This document shows, piece after piece, positions 19,089 through 28,317 of a DNA stretch of 56,511 bases. Made by a program: the position numbers and the translations under genes. Position 1 is the first letter of the stretch, and each line of letters opens with the position of its first letter. Below the pieces are notes generated by a model. The model had not been told where the DNA came from. It searched no databases and was given only the letters and a program-made list of their open reading frames with translations. The stretch comes from Mycobacterium sp. 852002-50816_SCH5313054-b (GTDB lineage Bacteria; Actinomycetota; Actinomycetes; Mycobacteriales; Mycobacteriaceae). The stretch is from NCBI RefSeq assembly GCF_001667185.1, contig NZ_LZIC01000005.1:1-56511 (forward strand), written 5' to 3'.

Positions 19089-20000
19089 ATGGCCAAGTGG
19101 ACCGCCGCGGACATTCCCGACCAGACCGGTCGCGTCGCCGTCATCACCGGAGCCAACACCGGCCTCGGCTACGAGACCGCGCTCGCGCTCGCCGACCACG
19201 GCGCCCGCGTGGTGCTGGCCGTGCGCAACCTGGAAAAGGGCAAGGACGCCGCGGCCCGGATCACCGCGACGAGCCCGCACGCGGACATCGCGCTGCAGGA
19301 GCTGGACCTGACGTCGCTGGACTCCATCCGCGCCGCCGCCGAGCAGCTGCGCTCCGCGCACGACCGCATCGACCTGCTGATCAACAACGCGGGCGTGATG
19401 TGGACGCCGAAGTCCACCACCAAGGACGGCTTCGAGCTGCAATTCGGCACCAACCACCTCGGCCACTTCGCCTTCACCGGGCTGCTGCTGGACCGGCTGC
19501 TGCCCGTCGCCGGCTCCCGGGTCGTGACCGTCAGCAGCATGGGCCACCGCATCCGCGCCGACATCCACTTCGACGACCTGCAGTGGGAACACGGCTACAG
19601 CCGCGTGGGCGCCTACGGGCAGTCGAAGCTGGCCAACCTGTTGTTCACCTACGAGCTGCAGCGCCGGCTCGCGCCGCACGGAACGACGATCGCCGCGGCC
19701 GCGCACCCCGGCGGCTCGCGGACCGAGCTGACCCGCAACCTGCCGTCCCTGCTCACCCGTGTCGCGCCGCTGATCGAGCCGCTGTTCCAGGGGGCGGACA
19801 TGGGCGCCCTGCCGACACTGCGCGCCGCGACCGACCCGGGCGTGCTCGGCGGCCAGTACTACGGGCCCGACGGGTTCGGCGAGCAACGCGGGTACCCGAA
19901 AATCGTTGGGTCCAGCGAGAAGTCGCACGACGTCGCCACGCAGCGCCGGCTGTGGGCCGTCTCCGAGGAGCTCACCGGGGTGGTCTATCCCTTCGACTGA
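19089..20000 (+). CDS. Short-chain dehydrogenase (Rv0439c-like)
   Basis: A 303-residue SDR of the retinol-dehydrogenase-like group. The cofactor motif is TGANTGLGYE (about residues 18-27), followed by NNAGVM, a Ser in VVTVSSMGH and the catalytic YGQSKLANLL. AAGGAG lies ahead of ATG 19089. Rv0439c in M. tuberculosis (about 311 residues) occupies the same position between groEL2 and moeA2. The substrate is unknown; the family acts on lipophilic alcohols and ketones. The cupin gene follows after 18 bp, so the two probably form an operon controlled by the divergent TetR regulator. Confidence 0.9.
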   Translation: MAKWTAADIPDQTGRVAVITGANTGLGYETALALADHGARVVLAVRNLEKGKDAAARITATSPHADIALQELDLTSLDSIRAAAEQLRSAHDRIDLLINNAGVMWTPKSTTKDGFELQFGTNHLGHFAFTGLLLDRLLPVAGSRVVTVSSMGHRIRADIHFDDLQWEHGYSRVGAYGQSKLANLLFTYELQRRLAPHGTTIAAAAHPGGSRTELTRNLPSLLTRVAPLIEPLFQGADMGALPTLRAATDPGVLGGQYYGPDGFGEQRGYPKIVGSSEKSHDVATQRRLWAVSEELTGVVYPFD

Positions 20001-20018
20001 CGGGGTAACACTGGAGGC

Positions 20019-20513
20019 ATGTCCCTCGCCGTTCCGCCCTATCCACCGCCCCGCTACACCAAGGACGAGCCGGAGGTCAGCGCGTGGCTCAAGCGCGCCG
20101 ACGAGCCACCCGACTACGAGACCTTCGGGACCAAGTACCACTACCTGGCCGGCCAGCAGGCCACCGACGGCGACTACGGCCTCTACCGGGTCGACATCGG
20201 CCCGGCCGGCGGCGGGCCCCCGGCCCACTTCCACCGGGCCATGTCCGAGGCGTTCTTCGTCCTGTCCGGGACGATGAAGCTCTACGAGGGCAACGAGTGG
20301 GTCGACGGGCACCCCGGCGACTTCCTCTACGTCCCGCCCGGCGGCGTGCACGGCTTCCGCAACGAGGCCGACGAACCGGCGGCGGTCCTGATGCTGTTCG
20401 CCCCCGGGGCGCCGCGGGAGGCCTACTTCGAGGGCTTCGGGGCGCTGGCCGACATGACCGACGACGAGCGCCGGGAGTGGTTCATCCGCCACGACAACTA
20501 CTGGGTGCAGTAG
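20019..20513 (+). CDS. Cupin-domain protein
   Basis: A 164-residue single-cupin protein. Cupin motif 1 is seen as PPAHFHRAMSEAFFVLSG and motif 2 as GDFLYVPPGGVHGFRN, giving the His-x-His, Glu and His metal ligands of the fold. The N-terminal ~45 residues (PPPRYTKDEPEVSAWLKRAD) are outside the barrel. The C-terminal DDERREWFIRHDNYWVQ is helical. It could be a metal-dependent dioxygenase or a sugar- or lipid-modifying enzyme; the sequence does not decide. It is co-directional with the SDR gene 18 bp upstream. Confidence 0.82.
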   Translation: MSLAVPPYPPPRYTKDEPEVSAWLKRADEPPDYETFGTKYHYLAGQQATDGDYGLYRVDIGPAGGGPPAHFHRAMSEAFFVLSGTMKLYEGNEWVDGHPGDFLYVPPGGVHGFRNEADEPAAVLMLFAPGAPREAYFEGFGALADMTDDERREWFIRHDNYWVQ

Positions 20514-20757
20514 TTGGTGAACGGTGAGCGAACTTTCGGTGCCGCGCACCGATACTCGGCGCGGGCGCGACGTAGGGTTTGGCCGTGCAGGTGAGGTCGA
20601 AGCGCGCCGCGGCGTGGTTGCGGATGAAGGTCGAGACGGCATACAGCGCCCCGGTCAGGACCGCCGAGCGGGTCAAACGACCGAGGCGCCCCGGCCTGAG
20701 GCGCGTGCCGACCGCATCCGCCCGGGTCCGCGGGCGGCGCCTTCGGCCCCCGACCGG
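20514..20757. other. Intergenic gap between cupin and monooxygenase genes
   Basis: A 244-base gap between convergent genes. Short open frames of about 60 codons exist on both strands, but they are Arg/Pro-rich, lack ribosome binding sites and show no recognisable motif. I see no supported gene, terminator hairpin or repeat here. Confidence 0.5.
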
Positions 20758-22200
20758 TCACCGCTCGAAGCGGTAGTCGCCGTCGACCAGTTCGCGGGTG
20801 CGTTCGTAGAACGCCCGGCCGCTGTACGGCAATTGCGTGACGACCTTGCCGCTGGGATGCCGGAAGTAGTTGTCGCAGGCGAGCCACACCTTGCCCGCCA
20901 TGGCGTCCTGAAGCTCGTCGTTGTAGCGGCGCTGCGCGTCCGCGGTGACCTCGATCGTGCGCGCGCCGCGGGCCCCCATCACGTCGAGGATGTGGCGGAC
21001 GAAGGTGGTCTGCGCCTCGTGAATGTACAGAATCGAGTTGACGCCGTTGGTGTTTGGGCCGTACAGCGTGAAGAAGTTCGGATACCCGGCGACCAGCGTG
21101 CCGAGGTGGGCCTCGGCGCCACCGCTCCACTCGTCGCGTAGGTGGCGGCCGCCGGTGCCGTAGACGTCGATGCTCGCCAGGTAGTCGGCGGCCTTGAACC
21201 CGGTGCCGTAGATGACGGTGTCGACGCGGTGTTCGACGCCGTCGACGGTGCGCACCCCGCGCTCGGTGAACTCGGCGATCGCGGTCGTTTCCAGGGAGAC
21301 GTTGGGCAACGCGAACGTGGGGTACCACTCGCGCGACATCAGCGGCCGCTTGCAGCCGGCGGGATAGTCCGGGGTCAGCTTCGCGCGCAGCTCGGGATCG
21401 GTCACCTTGCGCCGCAGATAGCTGCGCGCGAGCTCGGTGGCCTCGCGCGTCTGCGCGGCGTCGACGTCGAAGCTCGACGATTCGTAGGCATCGAAGGCCT
21501 CGTCGCGTAGCTTGCGCGCCGTCTCGGGGTGGCGTTCGAACTCGTCGTGCTGCTCGGTGGTGAACGGGAAGTCGAAGCGCGGGGCAATCCAGATCGGGGT
21601 GCGCTGAAACACCGTGAGGTGCGCCGTCTTTGGCGCGATCGCGGGCACGTACTGGACGGCGCTGGCGCCGGTTCCGATGGACGCGACCCGCTCCCCGGCC
21701 GTCGACCTGCTGTGATCCCAACGCGCCGAATGGAATTGGCGACCACCGAACCGCCGCGCCCCCGGGATGTCCGGAACGTGCGGCACGTCGAGCATCCCGA
21801 CCGCGCTCACCACGACGTCGAAGTCGTGCTGGGCGCCGTCGCCGGTCGTCAGCGTCCACCGCCGCTGGTCGTCCGACCACCGCACCGTGGCGATCGCGGT
21901 ATCCGGCCGCAGCTGCGGCGCCAGCCCGTGGTCGATGGCGACCTTCTCCAGATACGCCAGGATCTCGGGCTGGTTCGCGTAGGTCTTGCTCCACCGCGGG
22001 TTGGGCGCAAACGAATACGAGTACAGGTGCGACGGCACGTCGCAGGCCGCGCCCGGGAAGGTGTTGTGCCGCCAGGTCCCACCGAACCCGTCCGCGCGGT
22101 CGAAGATGGTGAAGTCGTAGCCGCCCTCGGCCAGCTGGATGCCCATCGCGATGCCCCCGGCACCGGCGCCGATGATCCCGACTCGCGGCTTCAGCCCCAT
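20758..22200 (-). CDS. Flavin-dependent Baeyer-Villiger-type monooxygenase
   Basis: A 480-residue FAD/NADPH monooxygenase. The N-terminal Rossmann motif is GIIGAGAGGIAMG. The Baeyer-Villiger fingerprint F-x-G-x3-H-x3-W appears as FGGRQFHSARWDHS, followed by the second nucleotide-binding motif VASIGTGASA. Further marks are GTGFKAADY and the GGTWRHNTFPG FAD loop. Such enzymes insert oxygen next to ketones or oxidise heteroatoms; mycobacteria carry many, including mymA and ethA. Its start overlaps the end of the upstream glyoxalase-like gene by about 10 bp on the same strand, which suggests a two-gene operon. The substrate is unknown. Confidence 0.9.
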   Translation of the reverse strand: MGLKPRVGIIGAGAGGIAMGIQLAEGGYDFTIFDRADGFGGTWRHNTFPGAACDVPSHLYSYSFAPNPRWSKTYANQPEILAYLEKVAIDHGLAPQLRPDTAIATVRWSDDQRRWTLTTGDGAQHDFDVVVSAVGMLDVPHVPDIPGARRFGGRQFHSARWDHSRSTAGERVASIGTGASAVQYVPAIAPKTAHLTVFQRTPIWIAPRFDFPFTTEQHDEFERHPETARKLRDEAFDAYESSSFDVDAAQTREATELARSYLRRKVTDPELRAKLTPDYPAGCKRPLMSREWYPTFALPNVSLETTAIAEFTERGVRTVDGVEHRVDTVIYGTGFKAADYLASIDVYGTGGRHLRDEWSGGAEAHLGTLVAGYPNFFTLYGPNTNGVNSILYIHEAQTTFVRHILDVMGARGARTIEVTADAQRRYNDELQDAMAGKVWLACDNYFRHPSGKVVTQLPYSGRAFYERTRELVDGDYRFER

Positions 22201-22667
22201 TGCGCGAAGTACGGTCGCTCGGGGCGGCTCTTCTCCACGAGGATGAACACCACGCCCCACGGGTCGACGAACCAGGTGGTGCGGACCCGCGCGACGTCGG
22301 CGATCCCGCTGACCAAGAACCGCACTCCCTTGCTCTCCAGTTCGGCGCGGGTGGCGTCGAGGTCCGCACAGATCAGCCCGACGTGCGACAGGCCGTGATC
22401 GGTCAGGGCCCGCCCGGCGCCGTTCGGGCCGTCGGCGTTGAGGTATTCGATCACCTCGAGCACCCGGTCGCCGTCGTCACCGAACCCGACGATGGCCGCC
22501 TTCATGCTCGGGTCGGACACCAGCTCGCCCATGTCGTCGCGAATGGCATTACCGCTCATGACATACGGCGGCGAGAGCACACGCAGGCCCAATACGTCGC
22601 GGTAGAACGCCACCGCGGCCTCGCAATCGGGGACGCACACCCCGGCGTGGGCCAACCCGGTAATCAC
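22191..22667 (-). CDS. Glyoxalase/VOC-superfamily protein
   Basis: A 158-residue protein with two VOC repeats: LAHAGVCVPDCEAAVAFYRDV with a later Glu in VLEVIEYL, and LSHVGLICADLDATRAELE with RTTWFVDPWGVVFILVE. His and Glu residues fall at the usual metal-ligand positions (H in LAHAG and LSHVG, E in LEVIEY and LVE). VOC proteins include glyoxalases, epimerases and dioxygenases. It overlaps the monooxygenase start, so they are probably made together. Unlike the glyoxalase at 11145-11470, this one is intact. Confidence 0.85.
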   Translation of the reverse strand: MITGLAHAGVCVPDCEAAVAFYRDVLGLRVLSPPYVMSGNAIRDDMGELVSDPSMKAAIVGFGDDGDRVLEVIEYLNADGPNGAGRALTDHGLSHVGLICADLDATRAELESKGVRFLVSGIADVARVRTTWFVDPWGVVFILVEKSRPERPYFAQWG

Positions 22668-22721
22668 GTTCTCAACCTTACGTCGGAGAGGCGCCGATCG
22701 GGGAGGGCCGATAATGGCCGG

Positions 22722-23927
22722 GTGCGGTCAGTCGAAGAGCATCAACGAGTCGTAGCGGAGATGATCCGCGCCCGCCCATCGGTCGCGGTCGCGCTGGCGG
22801 AGGCCCAGGGGCTGGTGCTGGCCGACGACGTGGTCGCCCGGTTGGCGCTGCCCGTTTTCGACAACTCCGCGATGGACGGCTACGCGGTGCGCGCCGAGGA
22901 CGTCGCGGACGCCACCCCCGAACGCCCGGTGGTGTTGCCGGTCGCCGAGGACATCCCGGCCGGGCGCACCGACGCGCTGACGCTGCAACCGAAGACCGCG
23001 CACCGGATCATGACCGGCGCGCCGGTGCCGGCCGGGACGACGGCCGTCGTGCCGGTCGAGGACACCGACGGCGGGGTGGACTCGGTGGCGATCCAGCAGC
23101 CCCGCCCGGCCGGCGCGCACATCCGGCGGGCGGGCGAGGACGTCGCCCCCGGTACCACGGTGCTGCGCGAGGGCCAGGTGGTGACTCCGGCGGTGCTCGG
23201 GCTGGCGGCCGCGCTGGGAATGGCGGAGCTGCCGGTGCTTCCGCGCCAGCGGGTGCTGGTGCTGTCCACCGGCTCGGAGCTGGTCCCGCCGGGGGCGCCG
23301 CTGCGGCCCGGGCAGATCTACGAGTCCAACTCGATCATGCTGGCCGGCGCCGTCCGCGAGGCCGGCGCCGAGGTGATCGCCGTCGCGACCGCCGAAGACG
23401 ATGTGGCGCAGTTCAGCTCGATCCTGGACCGGTACGCGGCCGATGCCGACCTGATCATCACCAGCGGCGGCGTCAGCGCCGGCGCCTACGAGGTCGTCAA
23501 GGACGCGTTCGGCCGCGACGGGGACCAGGGGGTGGAGTTCGTCAAGGTGGCGATGCAGCCCGGCATGCCGCAGGGCATCGGGCGCGTGGCCGGCGCGACG
23601 ATCGTCACCCTGCCCGGCAACCCGGTCAGCGCGCTGGTGTCCTTCGAGGTCTTCCTGCGCCCCGCGCTGCGCCGGGCGATGGGCCTGCCGGACCCGGAGC
23701 GGCCGCGCCGGCCGGCGGTGCTCGCCGAATCGCTGACCTCGCCGCGCGGCAAGCGCCAGTTCCGGCGCGCCATCCTCGATCGCGAAGCCGGCGACGTCAC
23801 CAGCTACGGGCCGCCGGCGTCCCACCACTTGCGGTGGCTGGCGTCGGCCAACGCGCTGCTGGACATCCCCGAAGACGTCGTCGAGGTGTCCGAGGGAACC
23901 GAGCTGCAGGTCTGGGACCTCAGCTAG
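22722..23927 (+). CDS. moeA2: Molybdopterin molybdenumtransferase MoeA2
   Basis: A 401-residue MoeA protein, close to the 405 residues of M. tuberculosis MoeA2. It starts GTG 22722 (VRSVEEHQRVV). Visible landmarks are PVFDNSAMDGYAVRAEDV, RIMTGAPVPAGTTAVVPVED, the MPT-binding domain with VLSTGSEL and TSGGVSAGAYE, and LPGNPVSALVSFEVF. The enzyme inserts molybdate into adenylylated molybdopterin during cofactor synthesis. An in-frame open stretch upstream of 22722 overlaps the divergent glyoxalase gene and is not coding. It heads the run moeA2-psd-pssA-AAA ATPase, with 45 bp to psd. Confidence 0.93.
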   Translation: MRSVEEHQRVVAEMIRARPSVAVALAEAQGLVLADDVVARLALPVFDNSAMDGYAVRAEDVADATPERPVVLPVAEDIPAGRTDALTLQPKTAHRIMTGAPVPAGTTAVVPVEDTDGGVDSVAIQQPRPAGAHIRRAGEDVAPGTTVLREGQVVTPAVLGLAAALGMAELPVLPRQRVLVLSTGSELVPPGAPLRPGQIYESNSIMLAGAVREAGAEVIAVATAEDDVAQFSSILDRYAADADLIITSGGVSAGAYEVVKDAFGRDGDQGVEFVKVAMQPGMPQGIGRVAGATIVTLPGNPVSALVSFEVFLRPALRRAMGLPDPERPRRPAVLAESLTSPRGKRQFRRAILDREAGDVTSYGPPASHHLRWLASANALLDIPEDVVEVSEGTELQVWDLS

Positions 23928-23972
23928 GCCGCTGAGTGCGGGGACGACCCCGGGGCTCCGTAAGATGGCCGC

Positions 23973-24695
23973 GTGGCAAGACGCCCCCGCACCGTCGGCC
24001 CCACCGCCGAGGACCCGGCCTTCAGCCCGCAGCACGCCCTCGAGTTGGTGCGCTCCGCCGTTCCGCCCGTCCACCCGGCCGGCCGGCCGTTCATCGCCGC
24101 CGGCCTGGCGACCGCCCTCGCCGGCCGCCACCACCGCTGGGTGCGCCGGGCGGGCTTGCTGGCCGCCGGTGCCTGCGCGGGGTTCTTCCGTCACCCCAAG
24201 CGGGTGCCGCCCACCCGGCCCGGCGCCGTCGTGGCGCCCGCCGACGGCGAGATCTGCGTGATCGACTCGGCGGCCCCGCCCGCCGAATTGAGCATGGGCG
24301 ACGCCCCGTTGCCGCGGGTCAGCATCTTCCTGTCGCTGCTGGACGCCCACGTGCAGCGGGCCCCGGTGAGCGGCGAGGTGATCGCGGTGCAGCACACGCC
24401 GGGCCGGTTCGGGTCGGCCGACCTGGCCGCGGCGAGCACCGAAAACGAGCGCACCAGCCTGCGGATCCGGACCGACACCGGCGCCGACGTCGTGGCGGTG
24501 CAGATCGCGGGACTGCTGGCGCGCCGCATCATCTGCGACGCCCACGTCGGGGACAAGCTGACGATCGGTGAGACGTACGGCCTGATCCGGTTCGGCTCCC
24601 GGCTGGACACCTACCTGCCGCCCGGGACGGAACCGCTGGTCAAGGTCGGCCAGCGCGCGGTCGGCGGCGAGACCGTGTTGGCCGAACTGCCATGA
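23973..24695 (+). CDS. psd: Phosphatidylserine decarboxylase
   Basis: A 240-residue short-type decarboxylase starting GTG 23973. It makes phosphatidylethanolamine from phosphatidylserine at the membrane. The self-cleavage motif that produces the pyruvoyl cofactor is LIRFGSRLD, with G208-S209 as the processing site. The upstream signature [14 protein letters not shown], the [18 protein letters not shown] segment (with the active-site His) and STENER are all present. It overlaps pssA by four bases, so consecutive enzymes of the pathway are translationally coupled. Confidence 0.95.
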   Translation: MARRPRTVGPTAEDPAFSPQHALELVRSAVPPVHPAGRPFIAAGLATALAGRHHRWVRRAGLLAAGACAGFFRHPKRVPPTRPGAVVAPADGEICVIDSAAPPAELSMGDAPLPRVSIFLSLLDAHVQRAPVSGEVIAVQHTPGRFGSADLAAASTENERTSLRIRTDTGADVVAVQIAGLLARRIICDAHVGDKLTIGETYGLIRFGSRLDTYLPPGTEPLVKVGQRAVGGETVLAELP

Positions 24696-25555
24696 GCGAC
24701 AAGCCCCGCGGCAGGCGGGCGGTGAACCTGCAGATCCTGCCCAGCGCGATGACGGTGCTGTCCATCTGCGCGGGGCTGACCTCCATCCGGTTTGCCCTGT
24801 TGCACCAGCCGGTGCCCGCGATGGCGCTGATCGTCGCCGCCGCGATCCTCGATGGGCTCGACGGCCGGGTGGCCCGCATGCTCGACGCCCAGTCGCGGAT
24901 GGGCGCGGAGATCGACTCGCTGGCCGACGCGGTGAATTTCGGGGTGACGCCCGCGCTGGTGCTCTACGTGTGGATGCTGTCGAAGTGGCCGATCGGTTGG
25001 GTGGTGGTGCTGCTGTACGCGGTGTGCGTCGTGCTGCGACTGGCGCGCTACAACGCGCTGGCCGACGACGGCAATCAGCCCGCCTACGCGCACGAATTCT
25101 TCGTCGGGATGCCCGCGCCCGCGGGCGCCATCTCGATGATCGGCCTGATGGGGCTCAAACTGCAGTTCGGTGAGGGCTGGTGGACCTCGGTGTGGTTCCT
25201 GTGCATCTGGGTGACCGGGACGTCGATGCTCATGGTCAGCGGGATCCCGATGAAAAAGATGCACGCGGTGCGGGTTCCGCCGAACTACGCCACCGCGGTG
25301 CTGCTGGTGCTGGTGATCTTCGCCGCCGCCGCGGTGTTGCAGCCCTTCATCACGATCTGGGTGATCATCGTCGCCTACCTGTGCCACGTCCCGTTCGCCG
25401 TCCGCAACAAGCGCTGGCTGGACAGGCATCCCGAGGTGTGGGGCGATCAGCCCAAGCAGCAGCGCGCCGTGCGGCGCGCGAACCGCCGGGCGCAGCCGAG
25501 CCGCCGGTCCATGACGCGGTTGGGGCTGCGGAAGCCGAGCGGGCGCCTGCGATGA
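24692..25555 (+). CDS. pssA: CDP-diacylglycerol-serine O-phosphatidyltransferase
   Basis: A 287-residue integral membrane enzyme that makes phosphatidylserine. The CDP-alcohol phosphotransferase signature is exact: D57-G58-x2-A61-R62-x8-G71-x3-D75-x3-D79. Several hydrophobic helices follow ([63 protein letters not shown]). The C-terminal ~45 residues are strongly basic. It overlaps both psd and the downstream AAA ATPase by ATGA, which indicates tight operon structure, as in Rv0435c-Rv0437c of M. tuberculosis. Confidence 0.95.
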   Translation: MSDKPRGRRAVNLQILPSAMTVLSICAGLTSIRFALLHQPVPAMALIVAAAILDGLDGRVARMLDAQSRMGAEIDSLADAVNFGVTPALVLYVWMLSKWPIGWVVVLLYAVCVVLRLARYNALADDGNQPAYAHEFFVGMPAPAGAISMIGLMGLKLQFGEGWWTSVWFLCIWVTGTSMLMVSGIPMKKMHAVRVPPNYATAVLLVLVIFAAAAVLQPFITIWVIIVAYLCHVPFAVRNKRWLDRHPEVWGDQPKQQRAVRRANRRAQPSRRSMTRLGLRKPSGRLR

Positions 25556-27726
25556 TCCCGGCCTCCGGCGAGGCCCGTCAGCTCACCCTCACCGCACGGC
25601 TCAATACCTCCGCCGTCGACTCGCGCCGCGGCGTCGTCCGGCTGCATCCGAATGCCATTGCGGCCCTGGGCATCCGGGAATGGGACGCGGTGTCGCTCAC
25701 CGGGTCGCGGACGACGGCGGCGGTCGCGGGCCTGGCCGGCCCGGACACCCCGGTCGGCATCGTGCTGCTCGACGATGTGACGCTGTCCAACGCCGGGTTG
25801 CGGGAGGGCACCGCGGTGATCATCAGCGCGGTCACGGTCTACGGCGCGCGGTCGGTGACGCTGTCCGGCTCGTCGATGGCCGCCAACTCGATCACGCCGG
25901 TGACGCTGCGGCAGGCGTTGCTGGGCAAGGTGATGACCGTCGGCGACGCCGTGTCGCTGCTCCCCCGCGATCTCGGGCCCGGGACCTCCACGTCGGCGGC
26001 CACCCGCGCGCTGGCGGCCTCGGTCGGGATCAGCTGGACCTCGGAGCTGCTGACCGTCACCGGCGTCGATCCCGAGGGACCGGTCAGCGTGCAGCCGAAT
26101 TCGTTGGTCAGCTGGGGAACCGGGGTCCCGGCCGGGATTGCCGGGTCGCACGAACAGCTGACCACCGGCACGCCGGAGATCCTCATGGAGGAGCTGAAGG
26201 GCTCGCAGCCGCAGGCCGCCAAGCTCGCCGAATGGCTCAAGCTCGCGCTCGACGAACCGCACCTGCTGCAGAGCCTGGGCGCCGGCACCAACCTCGGGGT
26301 GCTGGTGTCGGGCCCGGCCGGCGTGGGCAAGGTGACGCTGGTGCGCGCGGTGTGCGACGGGCGCAGGCGGATCGAGCTCGACGGCCCCGAGGTCGGCGCG
26401 CTGGCCGCCGACGATCGGCTGAAAGCCGTTGCCGCGGCGGTGCAAAGGGTCCGCGACGGCGGCGGCGTCCTGCTGATCGCCGACGTCGACGCGCTGTTGC
26501 CCGCCACCGCCGAGCCGGTGGCCGCACTGATCCTGGGCGAGCTGCGCACCGCCGTCGCCACCGGCGGCGTCGCGTTGATCGCCACCTCCGCACACCCCGA
26601 ACAGCTCGACGCGAGGCTGCGCGCGCCCGACCTGTGCGACCGCGAGCTGGGCCTGCCGCTCCCCGACGGAGGAACCCGCAAGGCGCTGCTGGAGGCGCTG
26701 CTCAAGCCGGTGCCCACCGGAGATCTGCGGCTCGACGAGATCGCCGCCCGCACACCGGGTTTCGTCGTCGCGGACCTCGCCGCCCTGGTGCGCGAGGCCG
26801 CGCTGCGGGCGGCGTCCCGGGCCAGCGCCGACGGCCAACCGCCCAAGCTGAGCCAGGACGACCTCGTCGGCGCGCTGACCGTCATCCGGCCGCTGTCCCG
26901 TTCGGCCAGTGAGGAATTGACCGTCGGGAACGTCACGCTCGACGACGTGGGCGACATGGCCGAGGCCAGGCAGGCCCTGACGGAGGCGGTGTTGTGGCCC
27001 CTGCAGCATCCCGACACGTTCGCCCGGCTGGGCGTCGACCCGCCGCGGGGGGTGCTGCTGTACGGCCCGCCCGGGTGCGGCAAGACGTTCGTGGTGCGCG
27101 CCCTGGCCAGCACCGGCCAGCTGTCCGTGCACGCCGTCAAGGGTTCCGAACTGATGGATAAGTGGGTGGGCAGCTCGGAAAAGGCGGTGCGCGAACTGTT
27201 TCGGCGGGCCCGGGACTCGGCGCCGTCGCTGGTGTTCCTCGACGAGGTGGACGCGCTGGCGCCGCGGCGCGGGCAGAGCTTCGACTCCGGCGTGACCGAC
27301 CGGGTGGTGGCCGCGCTGCTGACCGAGCTGGACGGGATTGACCCGCTACGCGACGTGGTGGTGCTGGGCGCCACCAACCGGCCCGACCTGATCGACCCCG
27401 CGCTGCTGCGGCCCGGGCGGCTGGAGCGGCTGGTGTTCGTCGACCCGCCCGACGCCGCGGCCCGCGGCGAAATCCTGCGTACCGCAGGCAAATCCATTCC
27501 GCTGAGCGACGACGTCGACCTCGACGAGGTGGCCGCCGGGCTCGACGGCTACAGCGCCGCCGACTGCGTGGCCCTGCTGCGGGAGGCCGCGCTCACCGCC
27601 ATGCGGCGATCTATCGACGCCTCGGACGTCACCGCCGCCGACCTCGCGGCGGCCCGCAAGACCGTGCGCCCGTCGCTGGATCCCGCGCAGGTGGACGCGC
27701 TACGCGCGTTCGCGAAAGCTCTCTAG
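25552..27726 (+). CDS. Cdc48/p97-like tandem AAA ATPase (Rv0435c-like)
   Basis: A 724-residue protein, close to Rv0435c (728). The N-terminal ~190 residues resemble the double-psi barrel of Cdc48 proteins. The first AAA domain has a Walker A (GPAGVGKVT, K260), but its Walker B reads IADVDAL with Val where the catalytic Glu should be, so it may bind but not hydrolyse ATP. The second domain is complete: GPPGCGKT (505-512), VFLDEVDAL (D564, E565) and the arginine-finger segment ATNRPDLIDPALLRPGR. It is expected to form a ring that unfolds or remodels proteins; substrates are unknown. Its end overlaps the convergent tetR gene by 27 bp. Confidence 0.9.
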   Translation: MIPASGEARQLTLTARLNTSAVDSRRGVVRLHPNAIAALGIREWDAVSLTGSRTTAAVAGLAGPDTPVGIVLLDDVTLSNAGLREGTAVIISAVTVYGARSVTLSGSSMAANSITPVTLRQALLGKVMTVGDAVSLLPRDLGPGTSTSAATRALAASVGISWTSELLTVTGVDPEGPVSVQPNSLVSWGTGVPAGIAGSHEQLTTGTPEILMEELKGSQPQAAKLAEWLKLALDEPHLLQSLGAGTNLGVLVSGPAGVGKVTLVRAVCDGRRRIELDGPEVGALAADDRLKAVAAAVQRVRDGGGVLLIADVDALLPATAEPVAALILGELRTAVATGGVALIATSAHPEQLDARLRAPDLCDRELGLPLPDGGTRKALLEALLKPVPTGDLRLDEIAARTPGFVVADLAALVREAALRAASRASADGQPPKLSQDDLVGALTVIRPLSRSASEELTVGNVTLDDVGDMAEARQALTEAVLWPLQHPDTFARLGVDPPRGVLLYGPPGCGKTFVVRALASTGQLSVHAVKGSELMDKWVGSSEKAVRELFRRARDSAPSLVFLDEVDALAPRRGQSFDSGVTDRVVAALLTELDGIDPLRDVVVLGATNRPDLIDPALLRPGRLERLVFVDPPDAAARGEILRTAGKSIPLSDDVDLDEVAAGLDGYSAADCVALLREAALTAMRRSIDASDVTAADLAAARKTVRPSLDPAQVDALRAFAKAL

Positions 27727-28296
27727 CACCGCCCGCGCCGCGGCCGCGACGTCGGCCTCCAGCCATCTAGGCATCGGCTCGTCGTGCGCATGCCGGCGCA
27801 CCACCGCGTAGGGCAGGTCGGCGACCGCCCGCGCGACGGCATCGACCGATCGCCTGTCACCGCGCCCATACAGTTGCTTCGCCAGGGTCGCGACCCGCGC
27901 GCTCAGCGGCGCATTCATGGCGGCGAGCGTCTCCCGGAACGCCGCATCCGGCTCACCGTCGAGCAGGTCGGCGGGGCGGATCGTCAGCAACAGCCGGGCG
28001 TCGTCGGGCAGTTCGCGCGCGAAAGCGATGCCGGCCACGGCCATCGCCACCGCGGTGTCTTCGGCGGCGGCGCCGTCGGCGGCCATCGCCCGCGCCTGAA
28101 ACCGTTCCAGCGCCCGCAGCCACGCCGCCGTCAGGATGCCGTCGCGATTGCCGAACCGGTGATACAGCGTGCCCGCGGGCGCGCCGCTCGCCTTCGAAAT
28201 CGCCGCGACGCTGGCGGCGCGCGGCCCGCCGTCGAGCACGAGCGCGCGGGCCGCGTCGAGGATCACATCGGTTTCGTGCTTCCGCGGTGGGGCCAT
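27700..28296 (-). CDS. TetR-family transcriptional regulator
   Basis: A 198-residue TetR protein. The helix-turn-helix is ILDAARALVLDGGPRAASVA followed by AISKASGAPAGTLYHRF and NRDGILTAAWL. The C-terminal ligand domain includes ARLLLTIRPADLLDG and RAVADLPYAVVRRH. It is divergent from the DUF2867-like gene, with only 21 bp between the two start codons, so binding there would control both. It probably regulates the following DUF2867-like, MFS and SDR genes. It converges on and overlaps the AAA ATPase gene by 27 bp. The ligand is unknown. Confidence 0.88.
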   Translation of the reverse strand: MAPPRKHETDVILDAARALVLDGGPRAASVAAISKASGAPAGTLYHRFGNRDGILTAAWLRALERFQARAMAADGAAAEDTAVAMAVAGIAFARELPDDARLLLTIRPADLLDGEPDAAFRETLAAMNAPLSARVATLAKQLYGRGDRRSVDAVARAVADLPYAVVRRHAHDEPMPRWLEADVAAAARAVLESFRERA

Positions 28297-28317
28297 GATC
28301 TAGTACAGTCCTTCTAT

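Noticed and set aside
20579..20776. Small basic open frame between cupin and monooxygenase genes
   Set aside because: No ribosome binding site or motif, Arg/Pro-rich, and it runs into the end of the monooxygenase gene.
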